From: Sambucus nigra
Taxonomy: Eukaryota > Streptophyta > Magnoliopsida > Dipsacales > Adoxaceae
DNA length: 64,000 bases
NCBI GenBank assembly: GCA_949130495.1
Contig: OX422211.1
Span: forward strand, 636,129,717-636,193,716
Reading direction: 5' to 3'
Below the pieces are notes generated by a model, which did no database searches, was not told where the DNA came from, and worked only from the letters and a program-made list of their open reading frames with translations. Positions 37,160-48,379 of the stretch are shown here, piece by piece; position 1 is the first letter of the stretch, and the number at the start of each line of letters is the position of its first letter. Made by a program: the position numbers and the translations under genes.

Positions 37160-40105
37160 GGGCCCACTAATGGCGAAGTATTTAAACCCTTTTTAAAATA
37201 ATTCTCTTTCTTCTTCTTCTTCTTCTTCTTCTTCTTCTTCTTCGTGCGCACGCTCTTTCTCTAACTTCTAGCAGTACAAACGCCATTTCTGCAATTTTTA
37301 CCCTTTTCTCCTGCATTCCATGCCTTGTTCAATATCAGTATTCAACCTCAGGTAATTTTTCTGCCCCAAATTCCATTTTATCTTCCATTTTCTTTGATTT
37401 CTTACTTTGGCTTATTTCTTGTGCATTTTCTTGGTTGTTTTATACTTTTTCGGCGCGTTCCCACCCTCTTCTGGTGGTTCTAACTATAAAACTTGAGCCA
37501 TAGGCCTCCCTGGGTTCATCTTCCACCTTTTAGTGGTGGTTTAGATTTAATTTGTAGCCCTTCTTAAGCTTTTCGGTGACTCTTCGACGTTCTTCTCCGG
37601 TGAACTTTATTCTTCTTGTTCTTGGGTATTCATCCACAAAAACCTTTCATTTCTCTAGATTTGATCGAAAAGTCAATTTGGTCAACTGTTTAATTTATTT
37701 GTAGCTTTTTTGAGAAAATTCTTCCTCTTAATACTCAAGAGACTTTATGATTTAGATGAGGAGTTTCTAACTTTGAAAGAGAGGTTCTTTAAAGAGATTA
37801 GGTAAATAAAGGAAGGTAGCGAGTGCAGACGTAGGGCCGACCCTATTCGGGTACGACCCATTTTCTCAATTCCACTAGCCAAAGTTTTACCCTTTGAGCC
37901 CTTCGGGTCTTCCCATTTTCCAGTCGAGTGTCAGAGGCAAGAGGCAGAGATGGATACCAGAGCATCATCTTCTATGGGTGTTGGAACTTTCGGAAGAAAA
38001 GACACACCAACACATAGCCCAAACCAAGAGATCGAGTACACAGTTCCTTCTGGGGTTGTCCCTGTAACAGCTCTATCCCCTCTTGCTTTCTAAACTCCTT
38101 TTCCTGATGGCCCTCCTATGGGTGATGAGGCCGAGAGATCCGGGGATGAAGAGGCTGAGGACGATAGTGAGGATTATGATAATGATCAAGTTGATACCTC
38201 ACGGGCCTCAGCTTACGTCTCGTCTATTAAGGATCGTGACCTCTTACTCTAGAGGCGTCTTTTTGGTATACAACCCAATGTAAGTATGTGGGTCCTGAAT
38301 GAAGATGAGAGGGTCTTCCAGGGGGAAGGAGGAGAGGTTGTTGTTTATGAGAAGATGCTTAGGGTCGGAGTTAGGTTCCCTATTCACTCTGCGGTAGTAG
38401 ACATACTTTCTACCCTTGGGGTAGCTCCTTCCCAAATTCCTCCTAACTCCTGGATGACCATCCTTAGCTATATCTCCCTCTGGAAGAACTATTTTATTGA
38501 TGAACCCTCGGTTGACTTATTCTTGGCCTGCTACAACATAACCTGCTTGTCTAAATAACCTGGATATTTTCATATAGGAGCGAGGAAGTCCGGCAAAAAA
38601 CTTCTCCATTTAGAACAAACTTCCAACCATGATTAGAAAAAGAGGTTCTTCTTCATCTCTGGGGACTGGGAGTTCCCCGCCAGGGGTGAGATTTTAAGAG
38701 ACAATTCGAGGGTCTTGAGGGAATGGTCTAACCCCTCTATGAAGGCCAGGTTAGACCCTAGACTCATCTTGGATGAAAGGGATATAGTTGACTACCTGGG
38801 GGAATAAGGGAAAGAGGGTGGTCTTGCCAAGTTTGAAGATTTAATGTCCCCTCGTTTCCTCAAAGAATCTGGTCTGAGGGTCGACCCATTGACAGAATTA
38901 TGTGAGTTGCTTTTTATTTCATTTCTTTCTAAGTGTTTCCTCATTATTGTTACTTGTTTCTAATGTCGTCTCATTTTTTAGGTCGTCCTCCGAACATATC
39001 TAATCATCTTTGGGGAATGACTGCCCAGGCTTGAAGAAGAAGAAGAGTAAGGAGCCTCAGTTGCCCCAAATAAAGACACAGGTCGTGGGGCCAACCCAAG
39101 TAGAGTCGATAGTTGATACTCACAAACGTAAGGAGCCAGAAGTCCCTGCTAGCTCTTGGCCTGACACACATACGAAGGCTAGGGTAGAGGTCCCTCAGAT
39201 GAACACCGTGGGGACTTCTTCTTCCTTGGGCATGGGCGCCTACTGGTCATCAAATCTGACCTTCTTAAAAGTCGACCCTTCCTCTTTAATTGCCAATATA
39301 AGAGCTGCCTAGGCCTCTATGTTCTCGATACCATCGGCTGCTGACTACGAATTCTTGGCCAAAATGCCCCCGACCAAGGTTTATGTCTATGGGCTTCATA
39401 CTCTAGCTCATGTATTTCGTTTCTCTCTTTAATTTAGATTCACCAATATTTTATAACTATTACCTCGGTCTTTTAATATGACCTTTCTCTCGTCTCTTAC
39501 ATTCGGTCTGCGCCTTCACCTATGCCACTAAGTGGATGGCTGCAAATCAATAAAAGTTTCAAGAGGCCGAGAAAGCTATTAAACATGAGGTCGACTTGAA
39601 AACTGAGTTGAAGACAGTCAAGGTGGAGTTGGAGAACGTTAGGACTTAGCATGCAAGGGTTTTGTACGAGCTTATAAAGGAGCATGCTGCTCAACTTAAA
39701 CTGAAGGATGAGCTCATAGTAGCCAAGGATGAGGCTCTGACCATCCAGGGGGACCAGTTCAAAAATGAACTTGCTGATGTTGTACGAAGGGCTGAGGCTG
39801 ATGTTGTGGAGCCTTATAAACTCTTCGACGAATTCCAAGGATTCGGTCTTGAGTACTTGGAGAGGGGAATCAAGATGACCTGTCGGTGGGTCATCTTTAA
39901 ATTTAGTGACGCATTGTCATCTATTCGCCCCTCCCTTAAAGCAGTGGAGTTAAACGATCCCTTTATATTTGAGGCCTTGGCCCATGTTGAGTCTCAAGTA
40001 CATGTCAAAGGCACCGGCACGTCTAAGGGTCGTCCTTCTGCTGTGGTTGCCGAAGGGACTCTTCCTGGTGATGCTAGGCCTCTGCCTTCTGATGTTCCTC
40101 AATAG
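37160..40105 (+). pseudogene. Antisense accessory gene of element C (Transposase_28-like), broken
   Basis: The layout is the same as in element B: GGGCCCA and TATTTAAA near 37161-37186, then exon 1 with GVRFPIHSAVVDILSTLGV and APSQIPPNSW (38286-38558), the Transposase_28-like core. Exon 2 at about 38980-39420 has a GAYWSSNLTFLKVDPSSLI stretch. Exon 3 at about 39517-40105 has EAEKAIKHEVDLKTEL-type coiled coil and DEFQGFGLEYLERGIKM. The donor GTGAGT near 38902 and acceptor TTTTTTAG near 38981 mirror those in B. Stops at about 38250 (TAG for TGG), 38556 and 38632, among others, show it is dead. The function of these accessory proteins is not known; the name Transposase_28 is historical. Confidence 0.78.
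37207..37243 (+). repeat. CTT trinucleotide microsatellite
   Basis: About 12 units of TTC/CTT just downstream of the TATTTAAA box of the antisense gene of element C, probably in its 5' untranslated region. Element B has only CTCTTCTTATTCTTC-like text at this place. Confidence 0.92.
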
Positions 40106-40282
40106 GGTGACCGTCTATGGCCTATACCCTCTGCTTGTAAAGCTTTTGTCTTTCACTTTCTTTTGGACGTACATTGTAATAATTTTTGTAATGGAAATAC
40201 TCTCATATTCTCTGTCTTCCATATTTATCGCTTTTATGATTTGTGCTGATGTGCTTTGGCTATGATGTTTTTTTTTTCAATA

Positions 40283-41860
40283 GCAAGTCCTCCATCGTCT
40301 TTCTTGAGGGTGAATGGAGAGTTTTCCCTACTGTTCGCCCTCATCATAGCCAAGGGTGGCTATCCACCAAGCTAATGGTGTTTTTTAATTTTAAGTCCTC
40401 CCTCTCTTCTTTCTTGAGGGTGAATGGAGGTTCGTACCTACCATTCATCCTCATTATAGACGAGGGTGGATATCCACCAAACTAATGATGTTTCTCAATT
40501 TTAAGTCCTCCCTCGTCTTTCTTGAGGGTGAAGGGAGGGTTATCCCTCCCATTCATCCTCATTATAGCCGAGGGTGTCTATCCACCAAAAATAATGATGT
40601 TTTTCAATTTAAGTCCTCCCTCGTCTTTATTAAGGGTGAATGGAGGGTCGTCCCTACCATTCGTGGTTGTTCACCAAACTAATGATGTTTTTCAATTTTA
40701 AGTCCTTCCTCATCTTTCTTGAGTGTGAATCGAGGGCCGTCCATACCGTTCACCGTTATCATAGCCGAGGGTGGCTATCCACCAAACTAATTATGTTTTT
40801 CAATTTCAAGTCCTCCCTCGTCTTTCTTAAGTGTGAATGGAGGGTCGTCCCTACCAATCACTCTCATTATAGCCGATGGTGGCAATCCACCAGACTAATG
40901 ATATTTTTTAGTTTCAATTCCTCCCTTGTCTTTCTTGAGGGTGAATGGAGGGTCGTCCCTACCATTCATCCTCATTATAGCCGATGGTGGTTATCCACCA
41001 ATCTAATGATGTTATTTTATTTTAAGTCCTCCCTCGTCTTTCTTGAGGTTCAATGGAGGGTCGTCTCGACCATTCATCCTCATTATATCCGAGGGTGGCT
41101 ATCTACCAAACTAATTTTGTTTTTTAATTTAAGTCCTCCCTCGTCTTTCTTGAGTGTGAATGGAGGGTCGTCCCTACCGTTCACCCTCATTATAGCCGAG
41201 GGTGGCTATCCACCAAACTAATGATGTTTTTTAATTTCAAGTCCTCACTCTTCTTTCTTGAGTGTGAATGGAGGGTCGTCCCTACCATTCACCGTCATTA
41301 TAGCCGAGGGTGGCTATCCACCAGACTAACGATGTTTTTCAATTTCAAGTCCTTGCTCGTCTTTCTTGAGGGTGAATGTAGGGTCGTCCCTACTATTCAT
41401 CCTCATTATAGCCGAGGGTGTCTATCCATTAAACTAATGATGCTTTTCAATTTTAAGTCCTCCCTCATCTTTCTTGAGGTTGAATGGAGGGTCGTCCCTA
41501 CCATTAATCCTCATTATAGCCGAGGGTGGCTATCCACCAAACTAATGATGTTTTTCAATTTAAGTCATCCCTCGTCTTTCTTGAGTGTGAATGGAGGGTC
41601 GTCCCTACTGTTCACCCTCATTATAACCGAGGGCGGCTATCCACCAAACTAATGATGTTTTTCAATTTTAAGTCCTCCCTCGTCTTTCTTGAGTGTGAAT
41701 GGAGGGTCATCCCTATCGTTCACCCTCATTATAGTCGAGGGTGGCTATCCACCAAACTAATGATGTTTTTTAATTTTAAGCCCTCCCTCGTCTTTCTTGA
41801 GTGTGAATGGAGCGTCGTCCCTACCATTCACCCTAATCATAGCAGAGGGTGGTTTAGCAT
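40283..41860 (+). repeat. Tandem array of element C, 108-bp unit, about 15 units
   Basis: The landmark AAGTCCTCCCTCGTCTTTCT recurs about every 108 bp (such as 40503, 40611, 40808, 40917, 41024), with one short unit of about 89 bp near 40611-40700. Each unit contains GGTGAATGGAGGGTCGTCCC and CATTATAGCCGAGGGTGG. It lies between the 3' ends of the antisense gene and of pol. Because 108 is a multiple of three, long repetitive open frames appear on the plus strand; I do not count them as genes. Confidence 0.93.
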
Positions 41861-42004
41861 GAATTACTCCAACATGTCTAATTTGACAAACATAAGATGA
41901 TGGGCCAACATAGAATTATCATTAACATTCAAGTGTTCTATTGAAACAACACATTCATTACAACTGTGATCCTATTGGACATTAACTATGACCCTATTAA
42001 GAGT

Positions 42005-43275
42005 ATTTCTTCAAATGATCTGCATTCCAGGGGTTCGAAAAGGGTTCCCCTTTAAGGTTCTCTAGTCTATAGGTTCCAGGGACAACTTCATCAATGGCCC
42101 TATATGGGCCATGCCATTTTGGGTAGAGCTTGTTAGGTTTCTGCCTTGTTTTTTTTAGAACTAGGTCCCCCACAGTGATTGGCCTTTGCTTTACCCTCTA
42201 GTTGTAAAACCTAGCCGTTCTCTACTGGTAGGCCGCCTGTCTTATCTCAGTATCTTCTAGATCAAGTCTCCTTTCTTCCATATTTCTCTGTGGGTCATAT
42301 ATTTGGACTCTGTGGGTAGGAAACCTAATTTCGGTGGGGATGATGGCTTTTGAGCCATATGTTAACATAAAGGGAGTTTCCCCGGTCGGAGTTTTTGCTA
42401 TTGACCTGTAGGCCCACAACACAGCGTATACCTCCTCAACCCATCTTCCTTTTGCCTCCTCGATCCTTTTCTTATTCCTATCAAGGATTGTTATGTTTGT
42501 GACCTCAGTTTGACCATTAGCTTGAGGTTGTCCTGGGGTAGAGAAGAACTGTTTGACCCCCACTATTTCGTAGTATTTCTCCAGGGATGCATTCTTGAAC
42601 TAAGTCCCATTATATGAGATGAGGGTGTTGGGGAGACCATACCTGGATATGATGTTTTTCTAGATGAACTGAAAGGTTGTATGCTCGGTGATTGTTACCA
42701 TTGGCTCCGCCTCCACCCATTTTGAAAAATAATCATTTTTTATGATCAAGTATCGATAGTTATTGACAACCCTAGGTAGGGGGCCTACCAAATCGATTCC
42801 CCATACCGCAAATGGTCATAGGGATACGATGGAGGTAAGAGCATGATGGGGAAGATGAGGGATGGTGGAGAACCTCTAACATTTATCACACTTCTTTACG
42901 TATGCCATAGCATCCTTTGCCAAGGTCAGCCACCAGTATCCCTGGGCGACTGTCCTCTTTGCTAATTATCTACCCCCAATATGGCTTGAGCAAGACCCTT
43001 TGTGCACATCCTGTAAGATACATGGGACCTGCGACGGGTGCACACATCTGAGAAAAGGGAGCAAGAATCCCTTTTTGTATAAGGTGTCTCCGATGACAGT
43101 GAATTTTGCAGCTATGTACCTCAAATTTTTTCTTTCTTGGTTTGCTTCTGGCATCTCTCCCTCTTTAATGTATCTGACTAGAGGGTCCATCCATGAAGCT
43201 TCCCTTATTACATTTAAGTAAGGGCTAAGTGTTTTGTTTGCATCTTTAATCATTGGTCGAAGCAAAATTTCCACT
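42005..43275 (-). pseudogene. Integrase of element C
   Basis: At 42966-43274 lies the N-terminal finger region (DTLYKKGFLLP, RCVHPSQVP, then HKGSCSSHIGG with the first His residues). The core between 42570 and 42960 is broken by stops. At 42222-42563 lies the C-terminal side: FFSTPGQPQANGQTEVTN with the catalytic Glu, then VLWAYRSIAKTPTGETPF and a GSKAIIPTEI stretch. It is the counterpart of 50130-51270 in element B. Confidence 0.85.
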
Positions 43276-43299
43276 GGAGTTGTTCTCCTAATATTTGTC

Positions 43300-43980
43300 C
43301 TAGTTGCTGAGGCTAGCCTAGCAAGTGCATTGGCTCATCCATTATCCAGCCTAGGTATCCTCTTCATCTTTAATTCTCTGAAGCTCTTTAATAGTAGCTT
43401 TACTTTTTCAAGATATTTGTCCATTCTTTCATCTTTATCCTTATATGCTCCTAGTATCTGATTCACCACCAGTCTTGAAGCACTATGGACCAAGATCTGG
43501 CCAACACTAAGAGACCTAGCCAGGGAGAGGCCTTCTATCAAGGCCTCATATTCAGACTCGTTATTGGAGGCTTTGAAGTTGAATCTCAAGGTGTACTCAA
43601 TGTTGATGCCATCAGGTGTTGATACTATTAATGAATCTCCACTTTCACTCTCGTAAGAGGACCCATGAATAAAAAGATTCCACACATCATGTTCCTCTGA
43701 GAAATTTCCCTCGGTGAGGGATTCATGTCTGAAGAGGTATCTTCCCTCCTCGTTCTTGACAACTTTTTCTCTAGGAGTGCTTGTTTTATCCTCGTCTTTG
43801 GACGGGTAAGTAATTCTTCCTTGATGGATTTGTGTCTTGTCGAGGTTCTCATTTTCAGCCTCATCCTCTTCCCAAGTAAATTCAGCCACAAAATCTTCTA
43901 ATGCTTGACCTTTGATGGCCTTCCTAGGTTTATACACAAGATCAAACTCTCCCAACTCTATAGACCATGTCATTAGCCTT
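43300..43980 (-). pseudogene. Second (archaeal-type) RNase H of element C
   Basis: The 212-residue frame 43335-43973 starts in the connection (DLVYKPRKAIKGQALEDFVA) and holds WNLFIHGSS, EYTLRFNFKASNNESEYEAL, VHSASRLVVNQ and a RIPRLDN end. This is the extra RNase H of Tat elements (usual form LFVDGSS, NNEAEYEAL, SDSQLVV). Two catalytic Asp positions read His (FIHG) and Ala (HSAS), so the domain is inactive. Confidence 0.82.
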
Positions 43981-43984
43981 CCTG

Positions 43985-44359
43985 ATTTCTATGGCTTGTG
44001 TATGACCTGCCTAAGAGGGGAATCAATTATGATGACCATTGTATGGGATTGGAAGTACGACTTCATCTTCCTTGAGGTGTGGATTAAAGAATAGGACAAC
44101 TTCTCCATCCTAGGGAACCTTTGCTCTACCCCTTGGAGTGCCTTGACGTTGAAATACACCAGCTTCTGCACTCCATCTTCTTCTCTCATAATAGTAGCAC
44201 TGATGGATAACTCTGAGATGGCTAGGTACACGTACAATATTTCGCCTTGCACTGGTCGTGATAAGAGTAAGTAGGACCCTAGGTAGCACTTTAGTTCTTG
44301 GAAATCCTTATCACATTCTTCGTCCCATTGAAAAGCCTTTTTTAGAAGTTTAAAAAATG
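43985..44359 (-). pseudogene. RNase H/RT left half of element C, cut by element B
   Basis: The minus strand reads LYVYLAISELSISATI, VYFNVKALQGVEQRFPRMEKL and the start of SHTMVIIIDSPLRQV, the Ty3/gypsy RNase H. It is the same as 52160-52470 in element B. The sequence stops at AAAAAATG before GTAGA and resumes at 57142. Confidence 0.85.
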
Positions 44360-44364
44360 GTAGA
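44360..44364. repeat. Left target-site duplication GTAGA of element B
   Basis: GTAGA precedes TGATGATGC and is repeated at 57137-57141. Joining the flanks gives AATGGTAGACACTTG, which lines up with AATGGTAAACACTTG at 52517-52531 in element B itself. Confidence 0.95.
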
Positions 44365-45229
44365 TGATGATGCTTAGATTCAGCACAACTAGATAAGTGA
44401 TGATGAGCTCAAACTGTAAGTACCATGGTAGCCATAGATGTATAAGTGTGTAAGTGTGCAGAAGGAGATGAGTATAAGAGGAATAAGATAATGATGTAGA
44501 GTGGTTTAGCCAATTAGGCCTACATCCACTGTGAGTGTGTGATCCACTATGTATGGGCACTAATGGCCTTGGATACAATGCACATAAGCTCACTTTCTCT
44601 CTCTACTGTGTATACAAGCAAAGTTTTTGCTAGGGTTACAATTCTCGATCCCTTGTAGGGTTGTAGGTGACAAGTATATATAGGTCTTGGGGGGTGTAGT
44701 GTACCCCCCAAGTATGCATGGTGCATGTGAATGATGATCTAGCCAATCCCCTGTTGACACCTGTAGATGCCACCTGTGAATAATGATGACATAATATTCC
44801 CTCACGTGAGGGGGTGATATTGTTATAACGGTCTTCCACGTGCCATGTGAGCATTATACGCACTGTTACACGCGTCTCCCAAACCACGCGCTGTGATGAT
44901 GTCACCCTCGGCCTATGATATGAGGCCGAGGGAAAAGTTCCCTTTGGCAGTGAGTCTGGCCTAATTTAGGCCTCGTACTGTTGTACCCTCAGAGGGTCGT
45001 CTAAGCCTGATGGAGGGTCGGCCCTTTGGAGGGTCGTCTGAGTCTGATGAGGGTCGGCCCCTTGGAGGGTCATCTAAGCCTGATGAGGGGTCGGCCCCTT
45101 GGTGGGTCGTATGAGCCTGATGAGGGGTCGGCCCCTTGGAGGGTCGTCTGGGCCTGGTGAGAGGTCATCCTGGCCCCGTCCAGGCACAGGGCGCCCTCGG
45201 CATGGCTGAGGGTATATATGGGTATATCA
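44365..45229 (-). repeat. 3' LTR of element B (865 bp)
   Basis: It starts TGATGATGC and ends GGTATATCA. It holds a stem-loop (44686-44712) next to a TATATATA box, and about four or five units of a GC-rich repeat of about 38 bp (44990-45170). On the minus strand the polypurine stretch GGGCTGGGGGTGAT lies directly before it (45230-45243). Confidence 0.93.
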
Positions 45230-45454
45230 ATCACCCCCAGCCCTTAGCCATCGATGTTGTTAAGATGGCTGAGGGGTAGTGTTGCTTTTGAGATGAGTGT
45301 ATGGTCAGTTAGATGAATGACACCTGTCAAGCTGATGTGACACGTAGGCAGAATTCACTGTCGTTCCATTTCCCAAGGGGTGGCGGCTGCACACTTGGCC
45401 TAGGACTTTGTGCCCTAATGATGCCCTCCTCATGGGCTGTGTTCTGCCTTGGGT

Positions 45455-45490
45455 AATGGGCCCACTCATTACTAAGGTATTTAAATAATT
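45455..45490 (+). promoter_or_regulatory. Candidate promoter of the antisense gene of element B
   Basis: TGGGCCCA (a TCP/site-II-like motif of plant promoters) is followed about 20 bp later by TATTTAAATA, then a CT-rich leader. The same pair stands at 37161-37186 in element C despite overall divergence, which suggests it was conserved by function. Promoter activity is inferred. Confidence 0.5.
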
Positions 45491-45967
45491 TTTAAAGTTT
45501 TATTCCTCTTCTTATTCTTCGCTCCCAATCTCTCTCTCTCTATAAATTTTTCACTGCTCTATAGCCATAGCCATTTCTGCGACTTCTGCATCAAGCCTCG
45601 TTGTCCTTTCCCAGGTAATCCTTCTGAGCCAGTTCCCTCTTTACATTCCATTGTTTTTTAACACTTCGACTGCTTTAGGTCCGTAGGACTAGATTTTTCT
45701 TTGGCTATTTCATACTTTTTGGCGTTCTTCTCCGGTGGCTTGTTCTTGAGTGTTCTTGGTTAAAACTTTTACTTCCCTTTGTTTCAATCCAAAGGTCCAA
45801 CTTAGTCAATTGCCAACTTGTTTGTAGTTAGGTTATCCAAATTCTTCTAAGTGCAGGGTTTCCCCCTTAATGCTTAGGAGGCTTTACAATTTATCTGAGG
45901 AATTCCCATCCTTGAGAGAGAAACTCTTCGTAGAAATCAGACGAATAGAGAAAGAGTAGGAGAGGAG

Positions 45968-48221
45968 ATGAGGGCCGACCCTAATTGGGTACGACCCATT
46001 CCCATTCCCTTAGCCATAATATTACCATCCGAGTCTTGCGGGTCGTCTTGTCGTCCAGCCGAGAGTTATTCAGAAGAGATGGATGAGAGAGCGTCATCAC
46101 CAACAGGTGATGGGCCTTCTGGGAGGAGAGAGACGTCTGATCTTAGCCCAGGCCGAGAGGCCGAGGGTGTGGTCCCTTTCGAGGCTGTTCCTGTGATAAC
46201 TTTATCACCCCATGCCTTCCAGATGGATTTTCCTCATGGGCCTCTGACAGGTGATGAGGCCGAGGGAAATGGGACTAAGGATGATAGTGAGGACTCAGAC
46301 ACTGACCCAGTTGACACCTCCCATGCCTCGTCCTATATTTCCTCAGTCAGGGATCATGACCTCCTGCTGTGGAGGCATACATTTGGTGTGCCCCCAACAT
46401 AAGTATGAGGGTCCCCTCTGAGTCTGAGAGGGTCTTTGAGGGCGAAGAGGGAGAGATCGCAGTATATGAACAGATGTTTAAGGTCGGTGTTAGGTTCCCT
46501 CTGCACCCTGCCATTGTCAATATCTTGTCAGCCCTCGGCATTGCCCCCTCTCAACTTCCTCCCAACTCCTGGAGGACGATCTTGGGCTACGTCTCCTTAT
46601 GTAAGAATGCCTTTATTGATGAGCCTTCAGCCGATCTGTTCTTGGCTTGTTATAATAACACTTCCTCGTCCAAGCAGCCTGGGTACTATCATCTGGGGGC
46701 GAGGAAGTCTGATAAAAAACTTCTCCGCGTGGCACAAACCTCCAACCACGATTGGAAGAAGATATTTTTATTTATCTCCGGAGAATGGGAATTTTTTGTC
46801 GAGGCTCAACCTTTGGACAATGGTCCGAGGGTTCCAAAGAGATGGTCTAACCCCTCGATGAAGGCTAGGTCAAACCTCGGACTTAGTCTGGATGAGAAGG
46901 ACATAGTCGAGTATCTGAGAGAACGAGGGAAGGGGGTGAAGTTACAAAGTTTGAAGATCTGATGACCCCTCGGTTCCTCAAAGAAGCTGGTCTGAGGGTC
47001 GGCCCCCTGACAGAGCTATGTGAGTTATTATTATTTTTGCTCAATCTTTGCTTTTTTCCAAGTGTTTCATCTTTACCTCTGCATTTCTCTGATGTGTCGT
47101 CTTCTTTTCAGGTCGTCCTACAGGTATCACTGACCAACTCTGGGAAATGACTGCCCCAAGTTTGCTGTCTCTTCTTCGCAAGAAGAAGGCAAGGAACCTC
47201 AGCAGGCTCCGAAGAAGTCAAAGGCTGTGGGGCCGACACCTGTCGAACCTTCCGCCGAGGGTTCCAAAAGAAAAGGTCCTGAATTTCCTGTTGACCCTCG
47301 GCCTGATTCGAGGACGAGGGCAATGATGGAGCCGTCTGAGGGGGCTGGTTCCTCTTCCAGTATGGGGGCATATTGGTCTCTGAAGTTAGCACTCCTGAGA
47401 GCTGAACCGTCTTCTCTCATTACTAACTTGAGGGCGTCCAAGGCCTCGATGTTTTCCGCTCCCTCGGTCGCGGACTATGAATTCTTGTCAAAGATGCCCC
47501 CGGCTAAGATTTATGATTATGGTCTGCACACACTAGATCAGGTATTTGTTTTTACTTTTTCTTCCTTAATTGAATTTTTCACCAACTATATCCTCGGCCT
47601 CTTAACAAGTGTTTACCATTTTTTGTGCAGTTTGTATGTTCTTTTACTTCGGCCACCAAGTGGATGGATGAAAACCAACAAAAAATTCTTGAAGTCGAGA
47701 GGGCCATCCAATACGAGGTCGATCTACAAATGGAGCTGGAGTCTACAAGGGCTGAGCTGGATAGTGCCAGGACCGAACATGCCAAGGTCTTGGACGAGCT
47801 GACGAAGCAGCATGATGTTGACCTGAAGGCCAAGGATGATTTGTTCAAGATGAAGGAAGAGGCTCTGACTGCTCAATTCAAGAGTGATCTAGCCGAGGCT
47901 GTGAAGAAGGCAGAGGTCGATACTGTTGAGGCCTACAAACTTTTGGACGAGTTCCAAGGCTTCGGCCTTGAGTACTTGGAGAGGGGAATTAGGACGGCAT
48001 GTCAGTGGGTCATCCTAAAGTTCGCTGATGTAGTGTCATTCGCCCGCCCTTCTATTGAAGCAGTCCAACTGGATGATCCCTTGATTGCTGAGGCCCTAGC
48101 CCAAGTGGAGTCCCAAGTGCACGTCGAGGGTACCGACACGTCTGAGGATCAGCCTCTCTTGGTCATAGAAGAAACTCATATAATCAATGTTGAAACATTT
48201 CCCTCTGACGTTGCTCCATAG
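45968..48221 (+). pseudogene. Antisense accessory gene of element B, three exons, Transposase_28-like
   Basis: Exon 1 (45968-47019) begins MRADPNWVRPIP, an acidic low-complexity part, then the core VYEQMFKVGVRFPLHP, ALGIAPSQLPPNSW and DLFLACY of the Transposase_28 family (putative gypsy-type transposon). Intron 1 is 47020-47111 (GTGAGT to TTTTCAG). Exon 2 (47112-47541) has GAYWSLKLALLRAEPSSLI. Intron 2 is 47542-47630 (GTATTT to TTGTGCAG); joining gives LDQ-FVCSF in frame, phase 0. Exon 3 (47631-48221) is a coiled coil (ELESTRAELDSARTEHAKVL) followed by DEFQGFGLEYLERGI. Three apparent single-base shifts (near 46397, 46930 and 47155) break this copy. It runs opposite to gag-pol. Such antisense accessory frames are known from Tat elements; their role is unknown. 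Confidence 0.82.
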
Positions 48222-48379
48222 GGTGGCTGTCTGTAGCCTATACCCTCTTCATGTAATAAATATTTTTTTACTCATTTATCAAACAAACATCGACATTTTG
48301 TAATATAATGCTTCCTTTTGTCTTCTATACTTCTCTTGTATGATTTGCCTCATGACATTTTCAAATTAACACACTAACC

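Noticed and set aside
40243..41900. Chain of plus-strand open frames up to 193 residues
   Set aside because: A 108-bp tandem unit has no stop in this frame, so openness repeats with it. Element B's array does not keep it. Noted as a low-interest finding only.
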